64,000 nucleotides of DNA from positions 7,567,012-7,631,011 of the forward strand of contig JAJEKV010000046.1 in NCBI GenBank assembly GCA_021234155.1. The letters are read 5' to 3'. Shown piece by piece: positions 1-9,497 of the stretch (position 1 is its first letter; every line of letters begins with the position of its first letter). The DNA is from Isoetes taiwanensis. Its lineage: Eukaryota > Streptophyta > Lycopodiopsida > Isoetales > Isoetaceae. A program made the translations under genes and the position numbers. Below the pieces are notes generated by a model. That model was not told the origin of the DNA. It worked only from the letters and a program-made list of their open reading frames with translations, and did no database searches.

Positions 1-359
1 CATTTCGTGATAACTCACGACCTAATGTGGAATGGAGGAGCATCCGGCGGTATTACGCCGGTTGTACATAAGTGAGTCCTAGTTTTTGGTTCATGTGCAT
101 ACATACTTTCATGTCTAACACGCTTAATGTTAGTCTCCATTGGTGGTTGTACATCTTCATTCGAGATGTGGACATTGGACACTTACTTGGGATCGAGGGG
201 GATTTGACTTCATCGTGGTTGTGCTTTTGACTCACTGGGGGTGCATAGAGGCCCGAGTCTTAATGAGTTGAATAGGTAGATGCTTCACATTGTATAAGTA
301 GGCATGAGTAAGTACAATATGTGATATTAAACAAATTCCATTGTTTTAGGTTGTTTAGG

Positions 360-539
360 GCTTATATGCTTATCAGAGGAGCACCTCCAGATGCCAGAGA
401 TGCGCTTGCACCTCTTTATATCCGCAACATGGACATTCCACAGCAGGAGGATGATACTAGTTGTGGGGTCCATACGGCATTGTGCATGCGTCTGATCGTA
501 AATGCTTTATTCATTGGAGATCCTCCAAAGATTTGTTAA
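360..539 (+). pseudogene. C-terminal fragment of a Ulp1-like (C48) cysteine protease
   Basis: The frame ends with a stop at 539 and contains a Q-E-D-D-T-S-C-G-V-H run. This matches the Gln...Cys active-site end of SUMO-protease (Ulp1/C48) domains, in which Q builds the oxyanion hole and C is the nucleophile. Only about 60 residues are present. The His and Asp of the triad would lie upstream, in an earlier exon or outside the window. A pyrimidine/AG acceptor-like stretch precedes the block near 350. Ulp1 domains are known passengers of plant MULE transposons, and a MULE-like transposase lies nearby on the opposite strand, so I read this as transposon-borne. A host SUMO protease remnant is the alternative. 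Confidence 0.55.
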
Positions 540-902
540 GGTATTCCGCACATTAATATTCCCTTCTAGTTGTGCACTTAAAATAATGTCGTCACGTAGC
601 TAACCTATTGATGTTGGCATTGTAGATTGGGTCAGATTGGTTCCTACCATTGCATAAAAGACCGAGCGACAAGTGTTTTCTTCAGCCATTGCATTACTTT
701 ATGCTTTGTGGCTCACTAGTAGGCAACATCCTCATGCTTGACTATGTGACATCCTGTATAAAATTTTGACCATGACTGTGGATCCTCTCATGATGTATCT
801 CTTGGCACGTCTCAATGTACCTCTTATTGCATATAACTGTCATAATGCTTTCTGTTACTATTCTATACTTTGATTTTAGGATTTGTAAAGAACCATATCA
901 TT

Positions 903-1515
903 TCATTTGATGCTTTGTAAGTAACCATTTAACTTCGGTATGACTGCTTCTTGAGAATTTGACAATAATTCTAAACAAATATATATCCTAGCATCCATGT
1001 CACTCAAACTATTATGGAAATACAACACGTACTGTAGACCCTCCTCTTGGTCTGCCCCTGGATTGAATGGGAGGTGCTTGTCGGCGAGGACCGGCATCCC
1101 CAGAGTGGAAAAGTGGCATTCTAGCCGCAGCTTGTGATTGTGCATATGAGCCTTTGAAGTTCATAGGTGTTGGTTTATCGGCCAGTTCCTAGCAACCTAA
1201 CATCTAAAAATAAAGGACATCACGGATTATGTGTTGAAGTTCCTCTTCTCCCACCGACATCCACATTGGACAACTTCTCAAGCGTCTCCACGCTTTTTTG
1301 AGCAATTGAATGGCGATGTCACCGTAGAGTTCCAACATTATTTTGAATAGGAACTTGCTCCTCGTATTCATCCCTACCACACCCGGTTGCTTCTCCCGTT
1401 GGATGCAACTGTTCATAAACATGAGGATAATGCCTTGCAAGGAAGTACTTTCGTGGCTAGAAGATGTTTGCATCGAGGCGGTGGGCTTGGACAACCACAA
1501 TAAGTTTGCTTGCAA
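903..1515 (-). pseudogene. Possible 3' exons of the MULE-like gene, function not recognised
   Basis: Two short open stretches (1204-1515 and 903-1145) lie on the same strand as, and downstream of, the transposase exons at 2093-4249. They could be its C-terminal exons, where a SWIM zinc finger would be expected, but I see no clear C-x-C...C-x-H pattern. The assignment rests only on strand and position. Confidence 0.2.
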
Positions 1516-2092
1516 GAGAACTTGATATCCGAAGCCCTAGAGTGGACTCGGACATTATCGAAAGTGCAATTTTTACCAGGATCCTCTAATATAATGGTGT
1601 CTCCTTGTGCTTATTGTAATTTGCAGGGACGCTCTGCTGCGACTAGGGCTTGCCACAATCTCGGCGTGCAAATCTACCACTTGCATCTATCCAAAGTTAC
1701 GGCGACTTAGTATAAACACGGTACAATTAAATACAAAGGGAAAAGCGAACAATTGAAGGACAACTTACCAAGCTCTTGTCATTTGCATACATAGATCAAC
1801 CATCGTGCCTCTGTTGGCACCCCTCCATCTGGGTAGCCAATGAGGGTCGATATAAGGTGGAACATCACGAACATTGACTTTGGCGTTGGAAAAGTTGGAC
1901 CTTAAGAATCGCCCGGTGCATACGTGAGGTTAGTGGTATCGCAATTGGAGTGGGGAACATCCTAGCATATCTTTGCCATTTTCCGTCCCGTGACCACCGA
2001 AAGCACCCGGTTGTGACGCAAATAGCTTGTTGAATAAAATTAATAGCCCGAGGAAAAATGGAATAACATATGCCAATAAAAACAACAAGGTT

Positions 2093-2323
2093 CTATCCAT
2101 ACCTTAGCACTTCCTTGTTTTCTTGGTAGGCATCAATGAGATCATGTAATTGACTAGTGTATTCCTGTGCATTGGTGCAAGTCATCATCGAGGTGAGACG
2201 TTTAAAGAGATCCTTCTTTGGCCGGACCTTTAAACCTAAGAAGCTAATCCCGTATTCAACCCTAGTGGACATACCAAGACAATTCGACTCCAACATACCT
2301 TTGGGAGCAAGTACTTCAGCCAT
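2093..2323 (-). pseudogene. Probable internal exon of the MULE-like transposase
   Basis: An open stretch of 76 codons lies 110 bases downstream of the DDE block on the same strand. It contains a charged, helix-rich tail (DLFKRLTSMMTC, then HDLIDAYQENKEVL) of the sort that follows the catalytic domain in MULE transposases. No catalytic residue can be assigned. It is an exon candidate by position and composition only. Confidence 0.35.
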
Positions 2324-2434
2324 GAACGCTTAGGTGTGAAACCAACATGCGAGAATATGACATGCAATCTTTATACAACCAATATCAGGATCGAAGTAAC
2401 ACAAAGAGCGTGGGGATGACTCACCGTGTTTCCC

Positions 2435-2903
2435 CTAGCCAACAATGTGCATCCTCCCTAACCACGCCCCCTCGATAGCCAAACGCTCTACTTTGTCGAG
2501 ATCTATAGTGATGGCTCTTGGTCTAATAGTCTCCATTGAAGGAACACAACACGCAAAGGCAATACCAAGGGCAAGCCTATCATGATGTTGACAGATGCAT
2601 GTCATTACATAGCATATAGAAAATGGGAATACCCATCCCATTGCGGTTTGGAACATGTGCACTATATAATGGACACCCATACATATTTGTCCTGAAAGTT
2701 GAATCCATGGTCCATGCCGCATTTTGGCTATATCTAACTGTTTGCTCCAGCATCCATGGATCTTGAATAACTACAATCCATGGACGTTTTGTTGGATCCT
2801 CATGGGCAGGCGCAAAGGGCTGGTGGTAAATTACCCTTTGTGACCATACCCAACTATCCATTCCACTCTCTACTTCATCCCAATCAGGACCAAATGATGC
2901 CAC
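2435..2903 (-). pseudogene. MULE-like transposase, DDE catalytic core (two frames)
   Basis: The 2580-2903 frame contains W-T-M-D-S-T-F-R-T-N-x-Y-G-x-P-L-Y, the typical surroundings of the first catalytic Asp of MULE transposases. It continues through a GIPIFYMLC strand. The 2435-2722 frame takes over and carries A-I-T-I-D-L-D-K-V-E, which matches the second Asp region. The third acidic residue is not visible here. The block belongs to a multi-exon gene running 4249 to about 2093. The frame change between the halves is a mutation or a sequencing error. Family membership is solid, but the exact MULE subgroup is not determined. Confidence 0.6.
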
Positions 2904-3104
2904 TGCAATATATATAAAACCGTAACCTTGAGGTCACTCAAGCTTGTAGGGAACAAAACACACCATTACATGATATATGTGAAACAAAAACTTAGGGAGT
3001 GAATGATCGTACCACTTAGGCGCAATTGATATCCAAGGCGCCAGATGTCCTCATGAGCCATCTTGAAACGGTACATCACTTTATCTGTAGGTTTAATGAC
3101 ATTG

Positions 3105-3428
3105 TTATCTCCTTCCCCAAACAGCCTGAAAATCCCTAGTCCCTAATAGCATACTAGTAGCCTCTTCCAACATAGATGGATGTAAGGGGAGGGACCATTG
3201 GTCATCCTCAGACCATGGATTGTGGCCATTATGACCAGTGCGTATAAGTATCTTGGCAATGCTAGAGCCATCCTGAGCAAGATTAACTGGAGAGATTGTA
3301 CGAAGTCTAAATCCACATTGTGCCTTGAAACTTCGTCTAGTTTGCCTCTCTCCTTGCAATCCAGACCTTCGAACTTTGCCTCCTCTATGGCATATATAGT
3401 CAACACATTGCATATCATTTATCCACAC
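3105..3428 (-). pseudogene. Basic DNA-binding-like exon of the MULE-like gene
   Basis: The frame carries a basic run (HRGGKVRRSGLQGERQTRRS) followed by a C-G-F-R-L-R-T segment. This resembles the FAR1/WRKY-GCM1-type N-terminal DNA-binding segments that precede MULE DDE domains. It sits between the N-terminal exon (3440-4249) and the DDE block on the same strand, the expected order. Only one Cys of a zinc site is clear, so the fold is inferred. Confidence 0.45.
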
Positions 3429-3439
3429 CCTACAATGGC

Positions 3440-4249
3440 TTAATTAAACAACCTAACTCTATGCTCTACTTGCAATTCCTCCAAGCGAGCATCAAAGGAG
3501 GCAATGGGCACGTCCTCCTCGTAATAAAATAAATCTGCATTCTTAGTGGGCATCACATGCTTGGTGTTGCATTTGCATGCTGATATGCATTGCCTGATAT
3601 AAAGCTCGGGGATGCCATGGAACTTGGCACCAACTTGCCATGTATTCTTAATGTTATCCAATGTAGGTGATATTGGAAGATGCCCCAGGCCTTCGTGAAC
3701 ATGGGCTCTAACAATGATATCTTCCCAAATATTAACCGGTGGAACATATAGCCATCTTCCAAAGGTCATACGTGTGAGAAAACCAGCATGTGTATCCATT
3801 TGCAGTTTTTGCTGAAAGGACACCCACCTTGTTATTACTTGTGTCTCTTGAGACCTTAGTGAGGGTGAAGCATATCCAGGAGGGAAATTTGGATCTGCAG
3901 CAAGCACATCTTCAATAGAAGGAGGAACAGAATTTACAACACAGTGAATCATCAGATTATATGCAGCCTCTGTAAAGACATAGCCTTCGGCGGAAGTGAT
4001 AAGAGGCGGAGGAGGAAACAGGTCCTTGATCCTATCAACATTTACATCGTCATCACAACCTTCATCTTCTGGATCTTCAAACTCTGCATCTGGAGCAATC
4101 TCCACAAAAGCAAAGTCACTCACCGTTTCATCTGAGTCGTATACAGAAGAATCACTAGAGCTTGACCTAGCACCATAGCCTTCAAGGTTCTGATCCATGC
4201 TGGAACATGAAGCTCTTCCAGAGAATTTGAAGACGAAGGAGGCACACAA
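3440..4249 (-). CDS. N-terminal exon of MULE-like gene with an HHCC-like zinc motif
   Basis: This is the longest intact frame of the region, 269 codons. The first 100 residues are acidic and serine-rich. Around residues 180-235 there is H-V-H-E-G-L-G-H, then about 25 residues, then C-I-S-A-C-K-C. This arrangement resembles the H2C2 zinc domain at the N-terminus of retroviral-type integrases. A DNA-binding-like exon and a DDE core follow on the same strand. An acidic head, zinc domain, basic domain and DDE core would be a coherent transposase. The true start could be a later Met (the MDQN Met near residue 18). I do not recognise the protein by name. Confidence 0.5.
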   Translation of the reverse strand: MCASFVFKFSGRASCSSMDQNLEGYGARSSSSDSSVYDSDETVSDFAFVEIAPDAEFEDPEDEGCDDDVNVDRIKDLFPPPPLITSAEGYVFTEAAYNLMIHCVVNSVPPSIEDVLAADPNFPPGYASPSLRSQETQVITRWVSFQQKLQMDTHAGFLTRMTFGRWLYVPPVNIWEDIIVRAHVHEGLGHLPISPTLDNIKNTWQVGAKFHGIPELYIRQCISACKCNTKHVMPTKNADLFYYEEDVPIASFDARLEELQVEHRVRLFN

Positions 4250-4278
4250 TAAAAAATAAATTCAAAGACCCTCTTTTT

Positions 4279-4376
4279 TCATGGTGGTGCAAAACGCGTG
4301 TGCACCTCGGTGGATGCGATGGAGTGTGGGAATCGGTGCACCTCGGTGGATGCGATGGAGTGTGGGAATCGATGTC
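4279..4376. repeat. Tandem duplication of a ~37-base unit
   Basis: The segment gtgcacctcggtggatgcga plus the following tggagtgtgggaatcg occurs twice in a row, immediately upstream of the MULE-like gene start. It may be a promoter-region duplication, but no further function is visible. Confidence 0.8.
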
Positions 4377-4430
4377 TTTCTTTATTGCACTGGTGTACGT
4401 GAAAGATTCAATGGCAGGGCGGATTTATTG

Positions 4431-4700
4431 CTACCAAGGGAAACCTAGGTGGGTTTTTCCAATGTGAAACCTATATAGGTTTTATTCGACGGAAACCTAG
4501 ACTCGTTACCTTTGAAGGAAACCTAGAAAGGATTATGTGGAAACCTAGGGTAGGTTCCACACGAATGGAAACCTAGAGTAGTTTGTTGGAAACCTAGAGT
4601 AGTTTGTTGGAAACCTAGAATGGTTTTATGGGAAACCTAGAGTAGTTTTATGGAACCAAGTCTAGGTTTCCATTAAAAACCTCTCTAGGTTTCAACAAGG
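4431..4700. repeat. GGAAACCTAG repeat cluster with inverted copies at one end
   Basis: About nine direct copies of (g)gaaacctag lie at 20-30 base spacing. Two copies in opposite orientation (ctaggttt) lie at 4670-4695, exactly where homology to element 1 begins. The unit is not the plant telomere repeat. The inverted end could fold back. Confidence 0.75.
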
Positions 4701-4905
4701 TCCAACCCAGATCGGGCGTAGATGGAACCAGGAAAGCCTTTATCTGCTCAAGGTCCATCCTCATCTGTGACATTTCCTCCTCTGGGGTCATGGGTCCAAA
4801 TGCCTCATACAGGCTCCTTGCCGGGTGCAGCCTAGGCGGACTCTGTTCTTCCCTATGGTTCCGTTGTTGTTGTTCTGCTGATCCTGTGCCTCTAGCTACA
4901 TGCAC
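4690..4905 (-). pseudogene. Start of gag-pol ORF (element 1), truncated
   Basis: The first about 70 residues (MHVARGTGSAEQQQR, then ARSLYEAFGPMTPEEE and RMDLEQIKAFL) are nearly the same as the start of the element 2 ORF at 29891. It begins 167 bases after the ORF-B stop. Homology ends near 4690 at the GGAAACCTAG repeats. No gag core domain is left, so the function is inferred from its position before pol in element 2. Confidence 0.6.
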
Positions 4906-5072
4906 AAGTAGATCATGGCTATATGGTTAGTTTTATTTGTTCTCTTGCATTGTATATGTTTGTTGGTATAGTTGTGGAACAAAATACATCAACAAAACAT
5001 TTAAAGTGCAAAAGAAATTATATTTATATTATATAACATCCTAATACAAAGCCTCCGGGATCAAGAGTCTAA

Positions 5073-6560
5073 CTATTCTTGAAATCGCCGGTAGGATGGG
5101 TTATCCTCAAGGAACTTCTTAACTTGGGCCGTTCCTACCGAGCGTCCCAAGTTCCTAAGGACATTGGTTGACGCCCCGCCCTGTAAGGCTGTCACCAATT
5201 CCTCTACCCTGCGGTCGGAGGTGTAGGCCGCGGTTACTGCCAATCTTTCCTGTCGTCGGTAGGGCACGACGAAGTCGAAGAGGTCAAGTGCCATCGCTCT
5301 CTTGACTAAGACAGCATAGTCAACGTTTGCAGCTATTCAAGCATGCATGCCAAAGCCAGAGAGTGCAATGAGCATAAACATTCCTTCTTCGCCTCGGAGA
5401 CTGAATTTGCGGTGTATCACCGCTATTCTCCCATCCAGCAGCAGGGGAAGGTAGTACCTCAGCGACTTGTCATTGTGTGTTGCTGACGACTCTCCTCCTG
5501 CTTGGCCTCCAGCTCTATGCCTTCCGGCGTATTCATCGACCTCTACCTCAGTGATTTCTTGGTAGTCTCTAATTGTCGAGTCGACTCGCCTGATGTCGAT
5601 TCCTGCTGTCGAGGAGGTCGGCATCAAGATGCTCGTGGTCTTGCCACAGATCCCCATCCGTTCTTGGATGGCATAGAACTCCTCCTCAGATGGCAGTTCT
5701 CGAGCTTCCATAACTTGCCGTATGTTGCTGTAAGCCTGGATATCCGAAGTCGACTGCCCTGTATAGGTGTCGGCTTCTCTCATTTGAAGCGGGAAGTCTG
5801 AGACTCCCCGGACGATGAAGTCGTCTCGTAGTTGGTGCAGCAATTCATCAAGTCGGAACTCCCTCTCCCTGCATTCGGGGAGTCTGGATATCGCTGAGGT
5901 GCAGATACTCCTCACCGTCAATGATGATGGGGGCTAGGCTTGTGATGCCTAGCCCAAGTGGGGCGCGACTTCAGGGTCGCGGCCCGGCCGGGTTGGTTAG
6001 CTCCTCTTCGCTTGCCGTTCTTCCTCCTCGGGTCGAAGCCCGTGTACTCTTTCCTCGCCCGATTCCTCTTCTCGTCCTTCCTTCCTCGCTCTTTGCCGGT
6101 ATCGCAAAAAGCATCTGGTCCGGCGAGGATGCTATGGGGTCCACCTCCATGGGAGGAATAGAGGTTGCCCCCATTGGGTTTTTGTGCTTGTGGGAAAGGA
6201 ATATGGCCAAGGCGCGGTGTAGGAAAATACTTGGTCCTGGCTAACCGCCGAGGACCATGTAATCTGGCAACCTCTGCGGCCTTGTTGATCAAGTACTTGG
6301 CAATGTTTGGAACATCCCCCAAGGCTGCTTGAAGGGATGGGCGGGAAACAAAATAGCCTGTGCAAGGGGGTAGCTGCACTAGGGAGGGTCCTACCCTAGC
6401 TTGGAACTCGGCTAAGACTTGTCTATATGCTGGGGTTGCATGCAGAGTTGCTTGGACATCTATTTCTTTCCTAAAGACTCGGAAGATGTCATTGACATCC
6501 GCCCCAAAGAAGATGGGCACCGGGCGTTTGTACCATCATCCCAAAGTCCGCAGTTGCCAT
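5073..6560 (-). pseudogene. ORF-B of element 1, unknown protein (frameshifted)
   Basis: It starts MATADFGMMV and ends SYRRFQE before a stop at 5073. It is colinear with ORF-B of element 2 in several blocks: DI(F)xVFRKEIDxQATLxATPAY, GPSLVQLPPCT, SLQAALGDVPNIAKYL, ARxLPSEEEFYA, a DVDEYAGRHR-type acidic stretch, RYYLPLLxDGRIAVIHRKFS, and a C-terminal TAAYTSDRRVEELVTALQGG block. Frames change near 6500 and 5920, and at a stop near 5335. I recognise no known domain. Conservation in two elements, including across frameshifts, says it was coding. A capsid-like or chromatin-related role would be guesswork. Confidence 0.65.
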
Positions 6561-6672
6561 GGATCTGGGGAAGATGAGACAAGCAAACAGATGCAGGAGC
6601 GCCTCAGGGAGCTGAAAGATCGCCTAACAGGTCAAGAGCAAACTTGTAGGGTGCTAAGTGAGAAATGGGGAC

Positions 6673-6682
6673 CTATTTATAG
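6673..6682 (-). promoter_or_regulatory. TATA-like box upstream of ORF-B (element 1)
   Basis: The minus strand reads CTATAAATAG, a canonical plant TATA box, about 113 bases upstream of the ORF-B ATG (6560). The same decamer occurs about 100 bases upstream of the H3-like ATG in elements 1 and 2, which makes chance less likely. Confidence 0.5.
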
Positions 6683-6871
6683 AGAAGGGAAAAACCCTAA
6701 TTTTTGGATGACCTAGAAATTTATTGGGGTTGGGCAATTCTGACCTATTAGGAGGTTCAAATGAGGATTTGAAGGCTACTTTTGGGGTTTGAGCATGTTA
6801 AGATCAGCTAATGAATCTATTGCAACAAACTGGAGGTCATTTGGATATGGCATGGTGGAGAAAAAATGAGA

Positions 6872-6940
6872 GGTTCACACGCGCTGCTCGCACCAATAAT
6901 GAACTTTTTATTTTCGGGTCTGGCGCGCGACGGTGAGACA
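6872..6940. repeat. Inverted-repeat module B1 (element 1)
   Basis: A left arm starting ggttcacacgcgctgc and a right arm ggcgcgcgacggtgagac bracket an AT-rich loop of about 34 bases. It is one of eight related modules in elements 1 and 2 and lies about 190 bases upstream of the ORF-B TATA box. Confidence 0.7.
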
Positions 6941-7068
6941 TTGACTCTAATTGGGTTAAGTTTGTCCAATTTGGTGATGTAAGGATCTAATCTCGCTAGA
7001 TTCATCGATGAAGCGAATTGACCCCTTATTTGGTCGATTTGGAGCAGTTTTTGGGTACTTTTGGGGAT

Positions 7069-7135
7069 GGTTCACACGCTGCGCCTGCACCAATAATGAA
7101 CTTTTCATTTTCGGTCCTGGCGCGACGTGTGAGAC
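7069..7135. repeat. Inverted-repeat module B2 (element 1)
   Basis: Arms ggttcacacgctgcgcc and ggcgcgacgtgtgagac can pair with one interior mismatch. The module starts 197 bases from B1 and lies just beyond the 3' end of the H3-like ORF. Confidence 0.75.
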
Positions 7136-7280
7136 ATCCTCTCAATTTTGCTTAAAGTGTCCATTTTAACTAAAACAAAAGCCAGAATTCAATAACTTAA
7201 CTTAATTAAGCAAGATTACACATATTACTTCCTCCAAAACTCTTTACATTAACAAAATTTTTCTATTATGTAGAAAATCT

Positions 7281-8002
7281 TTATGGTCTCTCTCCCTTGA
7301 TGTAGCTAGCAAGATGCATGTCTTGCTTCATCAGGGTCACTCTCTTTGCATGGACTGTGCAAGCTGTCGAATCTTCAAAATGCTGCACCAGTTTCTGTTC
7401 TGTTGCCTCTTGTAATGCCAGCAACATCTCATCCATCACCCGCATCTCCGTGTTGTACTCTTGGATCACCTCGAAACTAGGGGGCTTAACGGTGCACGGG
7501 AATAAAAAAGCTTCTCTCGGAAAAAATGCATGATCTCTCTCAGGGCTTTCCTCTCGCTCTCCTTTCTGCCGGTTCTCTTCTTGCCTGGTGGTCTAGGAGG
7601 CTTGGGCTTCTCTGGTGGCGGCTTCAGTGTCTGGCTCTTCGTCGAATGTCCATCTTCTATGGTTCTAACCCTGTTCTGCTGGTAATATGTGTTGTACGCC
7701 TCCCACTTCGCCATGAAGGCGTTGTGCTCCCTTAGTTTCTTCTAATAGACCTTGACGAGGTCTATCACATACGCCTTTCGAGCTGGCCGCGGTGCTTTGT
7801 TTCGGTCCCACGTCGGGTATGGTGGGGGGCTACCGCTTCCGGGCTGCTCCGGCGGTATTGCCTCGCTCATCACCGGGGTTTAGAAGAGCTTCCATCTTCG
7901 GTGTTGGGGATGAAGTCTTCATCTTTAGAGTCGTCGGAGGAGGGCGGGGGCTGGTCAGCTGATCGTTCGGTGATGACGACCTTGGGGTTAGGGGTCTTTA
8001 TT
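7281..8002 (-). pseudogene. Histone H3-like ORF of element 1, 3' part (linker and histone fold)
   Basis: From 8002 downwards the frames encode a proline/charged linker (PPPYPTWDRNKAPRPARKAY, WEAYNTYYQ) and then the histone fold. KALREIMHFF aligns with H3 ALREIRKYQ. After a one-base shift near 7466, the frame contains QEYNTEMR (H3 QDFKTDLR), ALQEATE, FEDSTACTVHAKRVTLM (H3 [17 protein letters not shown]) and ends IKGERP. By eye 29 of the last 62 residues equal canonical plant H3, including the Cys and His of the LCAIH motif. The N-terminal part lies at 13890-14505, separated by LINE 1. It is a diverged H3-like histone domain, not CENH3: loop 1 is not lengthened. Confidence 0.85.
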
Positions 8003-8377
8003 CCTTGTCTAAGAAGGAGATAAATAACCTTCACACATCCTATAAGGCCTTGGATCCGAAAAAACCAAGCCTATCCTTAACAGAAACATGATTCGTAATG
8101 TGTTTTTTACCTCGAGTTCTTTCTTTCCATCGTTGTTGATTTCCTCCGTAATTTGCCTTTGTATGCCATTCGTGATGCTCCGTAATAGGCTCCATGATCC
8201 GAGATCTGATTTCCACCACAATGTATCCTGTATCGCCTTTTTGTTCCAACCATTCTCTCGGGTTCGAGGTGTACAAGGAAATCGCCCATTTGAATAACCT
8301 TTCGTCTGCTCGTAATCCAGCCCTAACCGCATCACCCGCCTTGACTTCAAAGGCAGGTGGGTTGAACCCAGCTTTTA

Positions 8378-9497
8378 TTGAGTGAAGAAATCTTTAAAAA
8401 CCTTTTTAAAGATGTTGGGGAGTACATTGGAGTTGAGAATGTAACCTGAAAAAGCCCCACGGTTTGGGTTCGCTTGGACTTACATAAAGAAATTCCAAGC
8501 CGTGATCAATTACGTGGATTTCTTTGGGACAAGCAAACAGCTCAAAGTACAATGGTCAGGGCTTCCAATACCATGTAGCATCTGTGGGTTAAGGCTGCAT
8601 GGTGGGGGAGTCTGCATGGGTACAAACAGACCCAAACAGACAACTTATGCAGCAATAAAGGAGCCCATTGGTGGAGAATGGATTACTCCAAGTCTGAAGA
8701 TGAAAGAGAAAAAAATAAAGAGCAACATCAATGGAAGTGTAAAAAGGAAAAGGAAGCAGCAGAAGAAACGGGAATTGGAGATGGACAAGAAAAAGGAAAA
8801 TAAAGAATGGGTCAAAAGAGTTTATGGAGAGGTGAGAAAAGAAGTTTCTCAGGAAGTGAGGGTTCTCAATAAACCTCCACTACAGAAAATGAAGAAACTA
8901 ATGGAGGAGAAATCTACACATCCAAAGGCTGCTGAGACCCCTGCTCAGTTACTCAGGAAAAAGAAAGTGATCATTGTGGAACCCCTAGAACCGGTCCCAG
9001 TTTCGGATTCTGACTCTGATGAAGATCTGCCCAGCAGTGGCATTTATGTAGGCGAGTGTTCGAAATTTTTTGAAGTATCACCTTTGCTTGGTCAGAAGCT
9101 ATTCCATTCACAGAAGGCTGATGATAAGGAACCAGATGTTGTGCAAGAAACTCAAGAGGTTTCAGATCCAGTGAAACCGAGGCGAGAAATTCAGCAAGGT
9201 TCAAATCCAGAGGATTCAAGGAATGAAGATCCCATATTACAGTCCACTCCAACTCGGAGTGAGACACACAATGTTCAGTCCTTAACATTGGGGCTGAATG
9301 AAAAGGAAATGAAAGAACACCCAACTCAGATTCTGCCTACTCCAGGCAAAGAGTTGGGATTTTTCTCCCCATCACAGGAGTTCACTGAAACCTTCCATAC
9401 TCCAGCACCAGGTACGGGCACAAAACTGAAGAACAAAAGACAATTCAATTTCTTTGAAGACGGTCCGGCCAATCATACTCGAACAAGATCCCAATGA
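8378..9497 (+). pseudogene. LINE 1 ORF1, DUF4283/zinc-knuckle RNA-binding protein
   Basis: The open frame from 8502 encodes NYVDFFGTSKQLKVQWSGLP then C-S-I-C-G-L, which resembles the C-terminal half of the DUF4283/zf-CCHC_4 module of plant L1 ORF1. Just upstream, another frame gives TVWVRLDLHKEIPSRDQ, the strand expected before it, so a frameshift lies near 8500. The rest is a lysine/glutamate-rich, low-complexity region (8700-9490). ORF1 proteins of this class coat the LINE RNA. The stop overlaps the ORF2 start as ATGA at 9494-9497. Confidence 0.75.

Noticed and set aside
4431-4700. Telomere-like repeat
   Set aside because: The unit is GGAAACCTAG, not CCCTAAA, and spacing is irregular.
5502-6244. 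Plus-strand ORFs over ORF-B of element 1
   Set aside because: Antisense shadows. The conserved protein blocks shared with element 2 are on the minus strand.
8009-8350. Minus-strand ORF at the 5' end of LINE 1
   Set aside because: No motif, and the region lies in the LINE 5' leader; I could not support coding on either strand.
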